Of a stretch of DNA of 64,000 bases, positions 12,773-24,639 are shown piece by piece; position 1 is the first letter of the stretch, and the number at the start of each line of letters is the position of its first letter. The stretch spans positions 51,927,733-51,991,732 of the forward strand of contig NC_068571.1 of the NCBI RefSeq assembly GCF_025698545.1, in the 5' to 3' direction. Below the pieces are notes generated by a model, which saw only the letters and a list, made by a program, of their open reading frames with translations, searched no databases and was not told the DNA's origin. The DNA is from Gossypium raimondii. Taxonomy: Eukaryota; Streptophyta; Magnoliopsida; Malvales; Malvaceae. A program made the translations under genes and the position numbers.

Positions 12773-14212
12773 AAATAGAGATCGACACAAAATTTTGGTT
12801 ACATAGTTTGAAAATTTTCCGTGTTTATACATTAAAAATCAGTTCCTCGATGAACAAATTAAAATGCTCTCTCATATTCCTAGTTAAACATAAATACAAT
12901 CAATATTAATCTCTCATTTTTCAAAATTAGCCTTCGAATATATCTTTAATGAAGAATATATCGACAAAGATCTTCTCGAAATCAAACCCCTTGAAGATCG
13001 AGTATCTTATTTAAAGAACTTCAATCGTACTAAAAGTCTTGATACAATCATTACTTGACTTGATTCTTACATAATATATCTCGGATAATAAATTGCTAAA
13101 AATTTTCAAAAGTCAACAACTAAAAACCCGAACGGTATCAAATACTCGTTTAAATTACAATTCACGTTGCGTCTGACCCGACTAACAAACTATATATAAA
13201 TAAATATAAACTTGGTTGCGTGAAGTAGCTAGCTAGTAGCAATAATAAATCCAATTTGGATGCAATGGTGAATATATACATACATATATGAACCCCAGCA
13301 TTAGTGTACTGTCATAGTATTAATTAAGGGGGGGGGAGGGGGCAACAATACAAAAATCATAAAGTAGTGTGTATCCCCACCATTTCTGTAGGACATTATT
13401 TTACATATTGATCAATATATATATGTATGTATATCGGTAATACTTTTTGGATGCTGAATTTGAGCAGTGTAGGGACCATGACCACGACACATGTTTAATG
13501 GTGGGTGAGGATCCATCCAAGAGATGTATGTACATGTCATGTCATTGTCTTTAGATATACTAACATCTTCATGCATATATATAATAAATTACCATTCCAA
13601 TCATAATATATAAGTAAACTTCTCTATTAGTTCATTAAGTTAAATCTGTTATTTCCGAAATCTGATGTGGCAAACATATTATTACGTGTGTAATATTGTA
13701 CCAGTTTATTTTCATATATTACACACAAAAAATTCAGTTAATGGATTAATAACGGTTATTTGTATTAAGACTGAAGTTTCAAAAATTTTACAGTACAAGA
13801 CAAGTGATTGAATTTAACCAAATGGATTTAACTGCTACTATTTGGGCTAGAACTAAAATTGACCGGTTCGAAAAATACAAGGGCAAAGTATTGATCAAAC
13901 TAAATGCATAATTTTAACAAAGTACAAGGATTAATAGCAGAATTTAACCTAATATATATTGTTACAAAACATCATTCATTTTCATTGCCGGGGAATATTA
14001 GTGTTAATCCCATGATTAGTCTTCTAATAAAAAAGACAAACCCTAAACGAGATTATTAATTGCTTCTTTCTCTCTCTTTTATTAGGGACATATTACCTAA
14101 ATTCACTCTTGTATATAATTTATTTTATTAAAATTAAAAGTTATATTGTGTGGAAATTATTTTTAAAATATAGGGCATATTTAAAATAATATATAATAAA
14201 TAATTAAATGTA

Positions 14213-14465
14213 TGATTTGAAATTAATTAATAATAACATATATAATATGTAAAAATTAAAATAAAAATTAGATTAAATTGTCATTAAAACGAAATTTATA
14301 CGCATAAATACATCGAATTAATAATATTAAACGCATTACTAATTATGGCGATGTCATCAATCTTGAGTGATGTTGAGTTAACTTATGACACTAACTTAGT
14401 CAATAACTTTTCAATACGTAGAATTGACGGAAGTAATAATAAAGTGTGTATAATAAAATTAAAAT
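14213..14465 (+). repeat. Dispersed AT-rich repeat, copy 2 of 3
   Basis: Shares with 38270-38530 a sequence of phrases that includes an 'aataataacatatataatatg'-like start, 'agattaaattgtcattaaaac', 'tcatcaatcttgag', 'gatgttgagtt' and 'gacactaacttagtcaa'. Same orientation as 38270-38530, opposite to 8140-8330. Confidence 0.5.
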
Positions 14466-15444
14466 ATATAAAACATTTTGAATAAAGTTTTGATTGAGTG
14501 GTAAAATTAAAATTATATCGATGCGTATGTCATGGGTTAATCCCACCAATATGCATTTTTTTAAAACAAAAGACTAAATTACCTGTAATATAATTCATTT
14601 TAAATCTGAAAAGATATTTTGTAATTTTTCTCAATTTCTTTATTAATTAATCTTATTTTGGTATTATATCATTAATTACTTCATGATCACAACATGGACC
14701 ATCCAAATCATTTTGTTTGCTTAGATCATAGTATGTTGCTTGTACTATTGGATCCAAACTAATTTAGTTATTAATTATCAAAATAAGAGGAATAATTTAA
14801 TCATTGTAATATTTGAAAATAGAGAAAAGAAAAGTTAATTATTTTTATTAATCAACTATACAGTAAGTAAGAATTTAGTCCCTAAGAGAATTTAATATTT
14901 TCAAATTATTGTAAAATTATAAAATTCCAAATTTTTGAAAAAGAAATACAAGTTTAATTTCTAAAAAATCAATATTTGGGAAATATTAATTAATTATTAT
15001 TTTATTTTTTAGAATATTAGATATATATATTGATATTTTTCACAACTGTATTTATCTTTATTTACTCGTTTGTAAATAATATACAAATTAACTTATTTCA
15101 TATAATTTTTTAACGAAAATATTTACTTCATTTATTCTTGAATATTTTTTCCAAATAATGGTATGGTACGGAATCTTGGTTTCATAATTTTCCTACCTAA
15201 TTTTCATGCTTAATGATGATCATCCATGAATATTGTAATAAAAAAATCTTGTACTTTTGTCATCAATGAACCTCATCTGGTAATCACTTGGAAAATTAAT
15301 GGCAGACACTTCATCACTTGTGTGTGCATCCACCAATATTTTTCTATACATTTTTAGTTCTAAGAAACAAAAACATCTCTTGTCCCAAAATAACAATTTC
15401 GAATATATCGCAGGTTTAATGTTGTTACACAAGAAATTAACATA

Positions 15445-15799
15445 GGTTAAATTATGAATTGGTTCCTGTAATTTGATGAAATTTGAGATTTAGTCCCTGT
15501 AGTACTTAAAAAGTTTAAAAATTAAGTCTTCCTACTTCTTCTAGTTCAAAATTCTCAATCCAATCATTAACTTTATTAATTTGTTTTGGGTCAAACTTAT
15601 CGGCTTGGCATCTTAATTAGGTTGTCCTCATATGATGTTGATAGAAAACAAATGTGCTAAGTTGACAAATTCTGACAAAAATGACTATGATTTTCAAATT
15701 GAAAAAGTAAGAAAATTGGATTTTTTTTTAACTTTTAAAGTACAAAGACTAAATCTCAAATTCTATAGAAATACAGGGACTGATGGCAGATTTTTAACC
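15445..15799. mobile_element. Foldback / MITE-like element with ~60-bp terminal inverted repeats
   Basis: The left end begins 'ggttaaattatgaattggt' and continues to 'gaaatttgagatttagtccc'. The right end, read on the other strand, begins 'gggttaaaaatctgccatca' and continues to 'gaatttgagatttagtcttt'. The arms therefore pair over about 60 bases, enclosing about 240 bases without a transposase frame. No convincing target duplication was found, so the exact ends are approximate. Confidence 0.6.
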
Positions 15800-15988
15800 C
15801 AAAGAATATTGTATGACTATGGCATATAGTTGTGTCTTGTCTCCTTTACTTGGTCCCCTTAGTGTTGCAATTCTGTTTGAAATATTACTTCCGTGCTCAA
15901 ATTCTCAATTGAAAAAAAAAACTATTGGTCTAATTTGATTCTTTGTCCCCCTATAAAATCTTCTTTTTTTATCTGAGTTTATCGAAAT

Positions 15989-16175
15989 TTTTTTTATTTG
16001 AATTGTCTCATTACAAGTTTTTTATCATATTTGTTTTTTTCGACACAATGTTTAGAACTATGTACGGCCCTTCCCCAACCTATAAATAAGAGAATAATGC
16101 GCTTTAGCACAGTCAACCCACGTCCTCTTACATTGGCAGCAATGTCCATACCAATCGAACTAAGACTCAATCGAC
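15989..16175 (-). mobile_element. tRNA-derived SINE, full-length, with 13-bp target duplication
   Basis: This is the best copy of the family. The same 13 bases, AGTTTATCGAAAT, lie immediately on both sides (15976-15988 and 16176-16188), which is direct evidence of insertion. Read on the minus strand it starts GTCGATTGAGTCTTAG and has a box-A-like segment (TTCGATTGG), box-B-like GTGGGTTGACTG, a unique body of about 90 bases, and an A-rich 3' side (T-rich on plus). There is no coding capacity. The tRNA origin is inferred from box spacing; the parent tRNA is not assigned. Confidence 0.8.
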
Positions 16176-16249
16176 AGTTTATCGAAATATTTAGATATTG
16201 AAAGTATTACTATTCAACACTAACCTAAATTTTAGGTAACATAAAAAAG

Positions 16250-17902
16250 ATCTAAAGGTGATTAAACATATAATAATTAATGAGGCTTCTAATTTGAATG
16301 ATAAAAAAAGGTAATCTCATAAACACCGATGGTGAAAGTTCATAATAGATAGTGTCCGAGAAATGCATGCCATGGTCTCCATTTTAGGGAGCCAACAATG
16401 GTGGCTATTGGGGCCTCACTCATTTAAGAGTGCCACACTATTTTGACACTTTTAGTTAGATTAATAATCCGTTTGATGAACGGTTCGAGTTTTATTTGTT
16501 TTAAATTAAATTAAAATAAATAAATTTGTGAAGTTTGTTCATTAAATGACTCAAATATAAATAAAATATGTTCAATTCGATTATGTTTACAATTAAGAAA
16601 CGTTTAAAGTTGACTTAATTTGTTCAATTATTATTAATTTGTCATCCCCACATCGTGGAGCTTTAAAAATATATTTATAAAAATCTTATATTAAAATTAA
16701 ACGAGGCTTTGATTGAAACGGTTAAGTTAAAAGTTTAAAATTTATGTGTCTCATGTTTAAATCTTATTAAAGTATTATTTGACTGAAAACATAAAGGAAA
16801 AAATATCATAATTATATTAATATTTGTTACTTTGTAAAATCAATGGTATTTTAATAATTTTCGAGCTAAGTTGATATTTGGTTGATTTGTAACACCAAAG
16901 TAATTTTATTACGGTAATATTTTACCAAAAAAATGTAAAGAAAAGAATACCCTTGTATTAATATATGTTTCCTTGTAAAAGTGAGGGTATTTTAATCATT
17001 TTCAAACTGATAACACTAACTCAATCGGAAGCTAATTTACAAACCAAACATCCACTTGAAGTTGAGATAATTTACAAACCCTAAACTCTAATGCTAAGTA
17101 ACTATATGAGCTTTAATGACGAGCAACAATAGCTAGCTCGATCCTCCATGCAAGTAAGTAAACTTGACAGGTCCAGGACCTGTGGAGGTGCATGGCTAAG
17201 AAAGCGAAATAACAGATGATATGTTGACCTCATAACCAACATGTCTGTGTAATAATAATTACAATTATATGTATTTTTTGGCTTAGATTTGTCAGTTCAT
17301 GATTCAATATGAGGCTATAATATCTCACTTATATATATACAGATATATAGGTGCCGTACATGGAGAGGTGAAGGGGGTGTGCAGTGGGCAACCGGAGAAT
17401 CCATAGCCACTCATTTAGGGATTCTGATGTGTTGAAAAACGGGGAAAAAAATAGAAACCAGACCAGACCAGAACCCCACGGTTTGGTCGGATATTTGGAG
17501 CTGGTTGGTCCGACAAAAGCTGCATCCACTTCACATGGCTTTGGGGGGGTTACATGTGTGCCACATTGATTCCATGGTTAATTTCCATGTGCATCATATT
17601 ACCAACATACATAATATATATATAATTGGTCTTGATCTTTCTAGTTTCTACTTTGTATTCAATTTAATCAAATAAATATGTGGATTTATTTTTCCCGTGT
17701 ATTGAGAGTTAATTTTTAACAATAGAAATAAATATTTTTTAATAAAAAGATCAATTTATTCTTTAATATAACATAGAGGGACCAATTTACCCATTTTTTG
17801 AATAGAGGAAGCAAAATGCAATTGATTCTTAATATAGGAGCCTCCATGATACTTTTATCCGACTTTCGCCAATTTATGTTATTTTAAATAAAAGTGAATA
17901 TT
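16250..17902. other. Intergenic, AT-rich with half of a MITE near its end
   Basis: No gene is seen. Around 17690-17860 the sequence resembles the right half of the element at 55229-55547, ending in 'ggagcctccatgatactttt', which matches that element's right terminal repeat. A short GC-richer patch at 17340-17570 has open frames on both strands but no recognisable protein features. Confidence 0.5.
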
Positions 17903-18083
17903 TTTTTAAACAATCTTATTATAGGTCCTGATCATATTTTTTTTTTATACAATATCTAGAACTATCCATAGCCCCTCCCCAACCCATAAGTAGGGGATAA
18001 TACGCTTCAGCACATTCGAACTCACGCCCTCCTGTATTGACAATAATACTCATGCCAATCGATTTAAGACTCAATCGACAATT
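17903..18083 (-). mobile_element. tRNA-derived SINE, full-length, with 12-bp target duplication
   Basis: Flanked by the direct repeat AAAGTGAATATT at 17891-17902 and 18084-18095. Read on the minus strand it starts 'TTGTCGATTGAGTCTTAAAT', contains box-A-like TCGATTGGCATGAG and box-B-like GTGAGTTCGAATG, then the family body with 'GGGTTGGGGAGGGGCTATGG', and ends A-rich. The same family as 15989-16175. Confidence 0.8.
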
Positions 18084-18451
18084 AAAGTGAATATTAAAGC
18101 AACAATTTCTCTATTTATAAAATACTTTTTTTTTCTATTTAAAATCTTTTGATATTTGATAATCACGTTAGGTCCCAACTAAATTTAAGGTTAAATCGAG
18201 TTATATTTTTAAACCGCATTACTCGAATCTATAATCCTACTTAAAAGATGATAGAGATATTTGTTGGATGCATATATATAGATATACATAAACATAGAAA
18301 GCACATTTAGGTTAAAAGCCAAGTTGAATATGATTCTACCCTTTAACTTTAAGCAAGAGCTGTGAAAGGAATCCTAGTGAAGGTGATGTCCCCAATGTTC
18401 CCCTAGAATTCAAGTCTTACAAGGATTAATCTACTATCATAGAATTATATG

Positions 18452-18453
<2 letters not shown>

Positions 18454-18493
<40 letters not shown>
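18454..18493. repeat. (AT)n microsatellite
   Basis: About twenty uninterrupted AT units, the longest simple AT tract in the desert. Others lie at 9724-9745, 11112-11134 and 47254-47285. Confidence 0.9.
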
Positions 18494-18495
<2 letters not shown>

Positions 18496-20826
18496 TTGAT
18501 AAACTAATAATTTTAAAGAAATTTGTGGTTGGAGTTCATGATTTTTTAATATTAAATTTTTATTCATAGAATAAATGAATTAATCTAATATATCTATTAT
18601 ATTAATTTTAAAAAGTGTATAAATTAATATTTATTTAATAATAGAATTTTTATGTAAAATAAATAATTAAATTTTACTTTATATCAAATTTCACATTCAC
18701 GATATATATGAATGAAATATGAAATATGATGATTGAATGGTTAAAATGTTAATTATATAAAAATATACGAAAAAAAGTACCTACATAAAACTTATGAAAT
18801 AAAAGAAGTCATAGTTGTTGATAGGAAAGACCAAGTAATAATGAAAATCATTATGGTGATGAGTTAGGGCAATTTGATGCATCCAATTAACGAAGTGGCT
18901 AAAATGTGAACAAATATTATAATAACATGTGATTCATTTCCATGAATCGCCAATTTTTCATTGTTCACACTTTCTTGCATGGCAAATTGACACATATTTA
19001 GTAAAATTGGTAGTGATAATACGTGATCGAATTTGTCTTATTCTCAAATTTGAAGCATAAATTGTAGTCGTTAAATTTATTAAGAGTGTCTCGGGATGTA
19101 ATTATTAAGATAGTAAGTACACCTTCTTGTAATTACAATGAATTCTATTCGTGTTTCCACTAAGTGTTCGACTTTCATAGTGTGATTACATTATAACTTT
19201 TTATGCCTATAGTATAAATTGTAATCACACAACTACGTAATTTTAAATTCGAAAAACATTATTTATCATAAAAGTTATTTAAAAAAATACTTGAGAAAAT
19301 GCTTTAAACAAGTTACAAAACTTAAAATTGAATCATTATAAGTAATATGTTAGGACAAGAACATATTCGACAATACAATTACTAATAAAACTAACAAAAA
19401 AATATCCGATGCAAATTTATTTTATTTACTCTAGTAGTGCATATTTGTTGGACTACTCTCCCTCTAATATTAGACATATACCCCTTGTTATTATCAGTTG
19501 GTCCTTTGGTAAGTATATGAACTTAATAATAAATACTATAAAATTTAGTTAAATTTTGTATAAATAACTTACAACAAATATTATGTAATTTAGTCAAACA
19601 TTTAGTAGGTCAAAATGTACGCTAAATTATCTCTCATAAAGTTAGTAAAATAACATATAATTGTATTTTTAAAATAATATATATATATATCCTACAATTA
19701 TATACGAGTGTGTTGTAAAAATATTGGGTAATTAGAGTTAAGTGTAATTGTTTGTAGTTACTCACACAATTATCCTAGTTCTCACCCCTTAAAAAGTGGG
19801 TAATTGAATTTAATCGATATGCTCGAATTACGCTGAATTTGGGGAAACTAATGAATTACAATGACTACCCAAATAAGCCACACATGTATAATTACAAGCA
19901 ATTACACAAAATCTAATTATCCCTGACTAAAATGGTGTGGCTTTTGCGAGTGTTTTCACTATTCTGTGGAAATATTCAATTGATATAACATTACACATAT
20001 AATAATATGTTTACCCTACGAGATTTTGTAAATAGAAAATTTTAAAGGTTGCCATCTGGATCAAGATTGAAATTTCAAAATTTAAAAATCATGTCTAAAA
20101 ATTGTTAAATTAAAGTATATGAACTAAATCTGTAACGTGCATATAGTATAAGGATTAATAGAAAAATTTTACCAACAAGTTTGATGTCTAGATTAAATGT
20201 AAAAGCACCTCGGTTGTTGCGTTGAAAATTAAACAAGTCCTCCAACTTCATCAATTATTTATTATTATAATTTCGACTACAAACACTTAATTATGCAAAA
20301 AGCTTAACTTTAAATTGATGTATTTATAATGATATAATGATGTCCCTAGAAAGAATCATCAAGGCTGTGACATGTGAAAACCTCCTCTTTTTGCGGGCCC
20401 TTCCACTATATGCAAGAAAAAATTATTATAATATATATCCCACCATTTAAGGATAATTACATTACGGCACACCTACTAATTAAATCTTAACTCCCTTGAT
20501 ATCGTTATTATTGTAACAATCACAAGATTGTAAGATCGAATGCGCTTGAATGTATATTATCTTTCGATTTAAGAGTTTGAGGTATTGTTAGTACTAAAAT
20601 TGTATGAGAAAGATTAAAACCGAGTATCTTTATATAAATATATAAAAACAAATACACTCTCATAACAACATAATTTAATTACTTCGTAAAAATGACATTT
20701 TTAATTGCTTTTTTAATTAAATTGATGTCCAATTGACTATTGAGATCAATTCAATCAGGGTTTTAAATGTAGTATAGATATACGATGCATCATATATTGT
20801 GGATGAACCAAATGACACTATGTATA
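18494..20826. other. Intergenic DNA, no gene recognised
   Basis: AT-rich with no supported open frame. A diverged SINE-like segment lies at 20487-20610. Stretches near 19030-19250 and 19700-19920 share the phrases 'taattacaa' and 'tgtaattg' in both orientations and may be eroded inverted-repeat elements; I could not define their ends. Confidence 0.5.
20487..20610 (+). mobile_element. tRNA-derived SINE, strongly diverged copy
   Basis: Weak match to the family: 'cttgatatcgttattattgt', 'agatcgaatgcgcttgaatg', 'attatctttcgatttaagag' and 'gaggtattgttagtac' follow the same order as the head and body of 15989-16175. The call is tentative. Confidence 0.35.
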
Positions 20827-21000
20827 TTGCATAATCTGATTATAAGTCATGATCATATATGTTCTTTTTGATACGATGCCTAGAACTATCCATAACCCCC
20901 TAAACCCATAAATAGGAGGATAATGCACTTCAGCGCACTTGAACCCACGTCCTCTTATATTAATAACAATACACATGTCTATCGAATTAAGACTCAATCA
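20827..21000 (-). mobile_element. tRNA-derived SINE with probable 10-bp target duplication
   Basis: Same family as 15989-16175: on the plus strand 'gatacgatgcctagaacta', 'cccataaataggaggataat', 'gaacccacgtcctcttat' and 'aattaagactcaatca'. It is flanked by ACTATGTATA (20817-20826) and ACTATATATA (21001-21010), nine of ten identical. Confidence 0.7.
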
Positions 21001-21339
21001 ACTATATATAAAATTTTAAATGAATATGCATTTAATTTCATTTTGGATTTGAATTTTATAAATTGATGAGTTATTTCAAAGTTAGTTGGTTCTCCAATTT
21101 TTTCAACTTTACTCTTCAATTTCTTCCAATTTTGGTATTTTTTAAGTGAATAAAAATTCTATTTTCTATAACTTTACTTCTCAAATTTATTGACCAAACT
21201 TATCTAATTAGTTAAGCAATACTATTAGTTTAACAATAATCACTTATAATTTGAAAGGAAATGTTAGCTATTGTTCATAAATACTGGTCAAAGTTTATAT
21301 ATCTTAATAAAATACAATTAATATTTTTTCCACTAAAAA

Positions 21340-21748
21340 TAATGCTAAAGTTGTCCATGGGGCGAAAAATGAGTTTGGAAAATAATAAAATCCGTTTAGA
21401 AAATGGGTTGGGTCTCGGGTAAGTTCGTTTGTCTGGGCTTGACCCGACCCAAATTTGTAATAAAAAAAAGCTTGTCGTTTTCCCATGTTTTGCTATATAA
21501 AGACTTTTTTAAATTTATTTCCAATTTTTTAGGAAACATTTATTTTAATATTTTTAGTGTATTTGGTGTATTATATTTTATTAATTTTTTATATAAAAAA
21601 TAAAAATTAATACAAGCAGGCCAGACCCGGATTTTAGCATTTCATCTGGACCGAGCTTGGGCAAAAAGGTAGGCTCATTTTTAAGCCTAGGCCTATCAAT
21701 TAGCCCTAAAATTTTGTTAGGGCCTGACCCGACCTATCGACAACTCTA
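21340..21748. mobile_element. hAT-like non-autonomous element / degenerate repeat
   Basis: The left end 'ctaaagttgtccatggg' and the complement of the right end, TTAGAGTTGTCGATAGG, pair in most positions. Inside are arms rich in 'gggtt.ggtctcgggt', 'cttgacccgaccc' and their complements. Families beginning C/TAGRGTTGTC-ATGGG with internal GGGCCGGCCC-like arms are typical of non-autonomous hAT elements in plants. No 8-bp target duplication was established, so the class is inference. Confidence 0.45.
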
Positions 21749-21779
21749 AAACATGTATGCAATATATGTTAGAACCAAG

Positions 21780-22015
21780 GGCGAAACCAGAAAATTTGTT
21801 TAGGGGGCTAAAATTAAATTATAATTTTTACAATAACAAAAATGCAATTTCACCATATTAATAGCCTATATCTTTATATATTCTTAAAGGATTAAATCAA
21901 ATTTTTATATTTTTAGGGGGGCAAAGTACAATTTTACCTTTATTAATTTAAAATTTTAAAATTTTTAAAGGACCTAAATGAAAAATTTCCCCGACCCTAG
22001 TTTCGCCCTGGTTAT
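21780..22015 (+). repeat. Dispersed repeat, copy 1 of 2
   Basis: Matches 43130-43380 in the same orientation over about 240 bases: 'aaattaaattataattttta', 'aaaaatgcaatttcaccat', 'aaaggattaaatcaaa', 'aagtacaattttacctttat', 'cctaaatgaaaaa'. Both copies end in a GC-rich clause mentioning 'ccc..ccc'. Probably a fragment of a larger element; the class is unknown. Confidence 0.55.
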
Positions 22016-22463
22016 AATTAATATTGTTTACAAATACATGTATTACATCTTATATAATTAATATTGTTTATAGATAATTACTTAACATACACATGCATAT
22101 ATGATTAGTGAAAGCATAATAGTAATTAATGTATTATCCATAGCAAGATAAGTTAATTTATTAGATGTATATGATGTGTTAATCAGGCATTAAACATGTA
22201 ACATGAAGGTCAGTTTGCAATTTGACCAACATAATTAAATGAAGCTAATATATTCGGAGTAAGTTATAATAGATTGTATAATGATGTTTTGGGTATACAT
22301 TTATGGAAATTATTAATGGAGGAGAGTGCCTTTAAATCTAAAATATTACTCAATTAGTCCCATGATTTCATAAAAATTGCAAAATATATTATTATTTTTA
22401 TAAGGGACAAAAGATGAAGGATGTTCAAATATCGAACTTGAAGCTGATGTTAGTTAAGAATTT

Positions 22464-22555
22464 GTCGATTGAGTTTTAACTCGATTGATACTGACATTGT
22501 TGTCAATGCAATAGAACATGGGTTCAAGCACGCTCAAACACACTTCATTTTCCTA
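22464..22555 (+). mobile_element. tRNA-derived SINE, 5' part
   Basis: Starts at the family's 5' end (gtcgattgagttttaactcg) with box-A-like 'ctcgattgatactga', 'attgttgtcaatgcaatag' and box-B-like 'catgggttcaagcacgct'. The body is cut short after 'ttcattttcctatt'. Confidence 0.6.
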
Positions 22556-24639
22556 TTAATAATTAAATTACTAACTGTACATAAAATTATTTTCATACAT
22601 GACACGCACCAGAGCATAAATCCTAATTAATTTATTGTTGTAGTTTTTTTTTTGTTAGTTTTTAAAATTGAATTGGTGGTTGAATCGATTTAATTATTGG
22701 TTCATAGGTTTGATCAATTCAATTAAATAAAATATTATAAAATTTATAAATAAAAATACAAAAAATCGAGTCAATCGGTCCATATTGATTCGTGGGTCAA
22801 TAGGTTTGATGTCTTTTCTCTAAATTAGATTTTATTGATTCAATCGGTTTATTCAGTCCTGTTCAAACAACCATGAAATTTGTAATAATTTATTCAATTT
22901 CAACCATAAATCGGTAGCTTCAACAATTCGAATTTCCACCATCAATTTCCGAAAACATAAAACATTAATTTTATTTTTCTAGAAAATTCGAATTTAGTAT
23001 TTTAACAAAAATCCAACTTTTACCTAATGTTAATTACTCCTTTTTAAAAAAAAAATAGAACGACAACGCCTTACGCAGTTTCCAGAATGCCGCACGCGCG
23101 CATATCCCAATTCGGTGCCAATTTTAACTTTCCGCCAATTGCATTACACCAATCGTGAAGTCTCACGCGCGCATCTCCCGAATTTTGGTGCCAATATTAT
23201 CTTTCCTCTAATTGCATTATGCCACGCGTGAAGTAGCACGCGCAATGGTTAAATCAATTTCAGAAGGTTAAATTTCAATTTTCATCCCTCTATTTTACTC
23301 AAATTTAGGATATAGTCTCCATTCTTTAATTTAAATAGTTTGATAATTTATAATGTTATTAGTTAGTGCAAATTAATTAACGCCATTAATTCGATAAAAA
23401 TAATTAACACCATTAATTATTTCAGTTAAAATATTAATATTTATTTAGAAAAATTATTACACCTAAAAATTTAGCATGAAGTGTTAGAAAAATCTTTTTG
23501 AGAAAATTTTATGTCAACATTTTAATCAAAATAATTACCATGTTAATTATCTTGTATTAATTAATAGGAAGATCTAAAGGAGGCCGCTTTTGATTCATAT
23601 GGTAAAATTGTGTTTGAGTCCTTGGAAAATAATAATTTAATTTATACCCATTTTGTAAGGCTGAGAAAAAATTTAAGAAATCGAAAATTGATCCAAAGGA
23701 TGGTGTTTAATTTTTTATACATAAATTAAAAATCACAATTCTCATCTATTTATTTAATTTATAATTAATTTTAATTTTATAATGTAAAATAAATATTTTA
23801 TATTTAAAATTGTGAAAAATATTATATATATTTAATAAAGATATTGTTGATTATAATTTTATTTACTTAAAACTTAAATTTTTAAAAATATTTATAAAAA
23901 GGACATTGAAGTTTTACTAAATAATGTTCAAAACCCATAAAACAAAACTATTTTATCAAAATAAAAATAAAAATTAATATGAAAAATTAAGAACCAAATT
24001 AAATGATTCGAATTATCACATTCGGTTCAAAAAATGAACTCTATCAAACTGAACCGAACTTAGCTTTATCTCTTAATACAAAACTTTTATTTACTCACGT
24101 AAAAATTATAATTTTATCTCAACCCTTAAAATAAAGTTCAAAACTTTGCATTTCTGATTAATAACAAAGTACACCAAAGTTAAACATAATTAAAGGACCA
24201 AAATCAAAATTTAACCAATTCAAAAAAGTAAATAAAAAAAAATCCAATTTCTTTTCTTTCTTGCTTTATTTACCAGGCCTGATCCCCTCGCTCCATTATA
24301 ATGTCGGCTTGTTCCATAAAAATTTAATATTAAAAAAAAAACAGAGAAAAAGAGTAAAGCAAAAAAAAAAAAAAAAGGCGCTGCTTTCTTTTTGCTCTGC
24401 TTTTGTTTTGTTTTTCTTTTGGCTTTGTCTCTCAGATTTCACGGCGACAAGTCTGTTTCATTCTTCTTGATCCCATAAAGTTCCTTTTTTTTTTCTTTTT
24501 CTTTTTCTTTCATCGGATTCTAAACCAAAAACGGTGAGTTTTTTCGAGCAAGTTGGAGCAGCTCAGTTACCGGTTTATCAACACTCCGTCCGGTTACTTC
24601 CCCTTCGATTCGGTTTCTTTGGAACCCATTGAAGGAAAA
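22556..24639. other. Distal upstream region of the ARF gene
   Basis: AT-rich, no gene. It includes the CGCG-rich tandem duplication at 23088-23240. Pyrimidine and poly-A tracts near 24330-24380 and 24480-24520 lie in what is probably the promoter or leader of the ARF gene. No TATA box was assigned. Confidence 0.45.
23088..23240. repeat. Two-unit tandem duplication rich in ACGCGC motifs
   Basis: Two imperfect units of about 70 bases, each beginning 'cacgcgcgcat.tccc', then 'ttcggtgccaat' / 'ttttggtgccaat', 'ctttcc.c.aattgcatta' and 'cgtgaagt', followed by a partial third 'cacgcgc'. This is the most CpG-dense stretch between 7 and 24 kb. ACGCGC-type CGCG boxes are known binding sites of plant CAMTA factors; whether this one acts on the ARF gene 1.7 kb downstream is unknown. 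Confidence 0.6.

Larger units (their letters stand above)
8901..15444. other. Repeat-rich intergenic DNA, no gene
   Basis: No open frame here has codon bias, family motifs or splice support. Contents: SINE copies, two related segments at 11025-11320 and 12250-12590, (AT)n tracts at 9724-9745 and 11112-11134, G runs near 9161-9169 and 13329-13344, and a segment at 13790-13960 resembling the 'dispensed-with' kind of AT-rich non-autonomous elements common in plant introns. Everything else is AT-rich DNA in which I recognise nothing. Confidence 0.6.
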
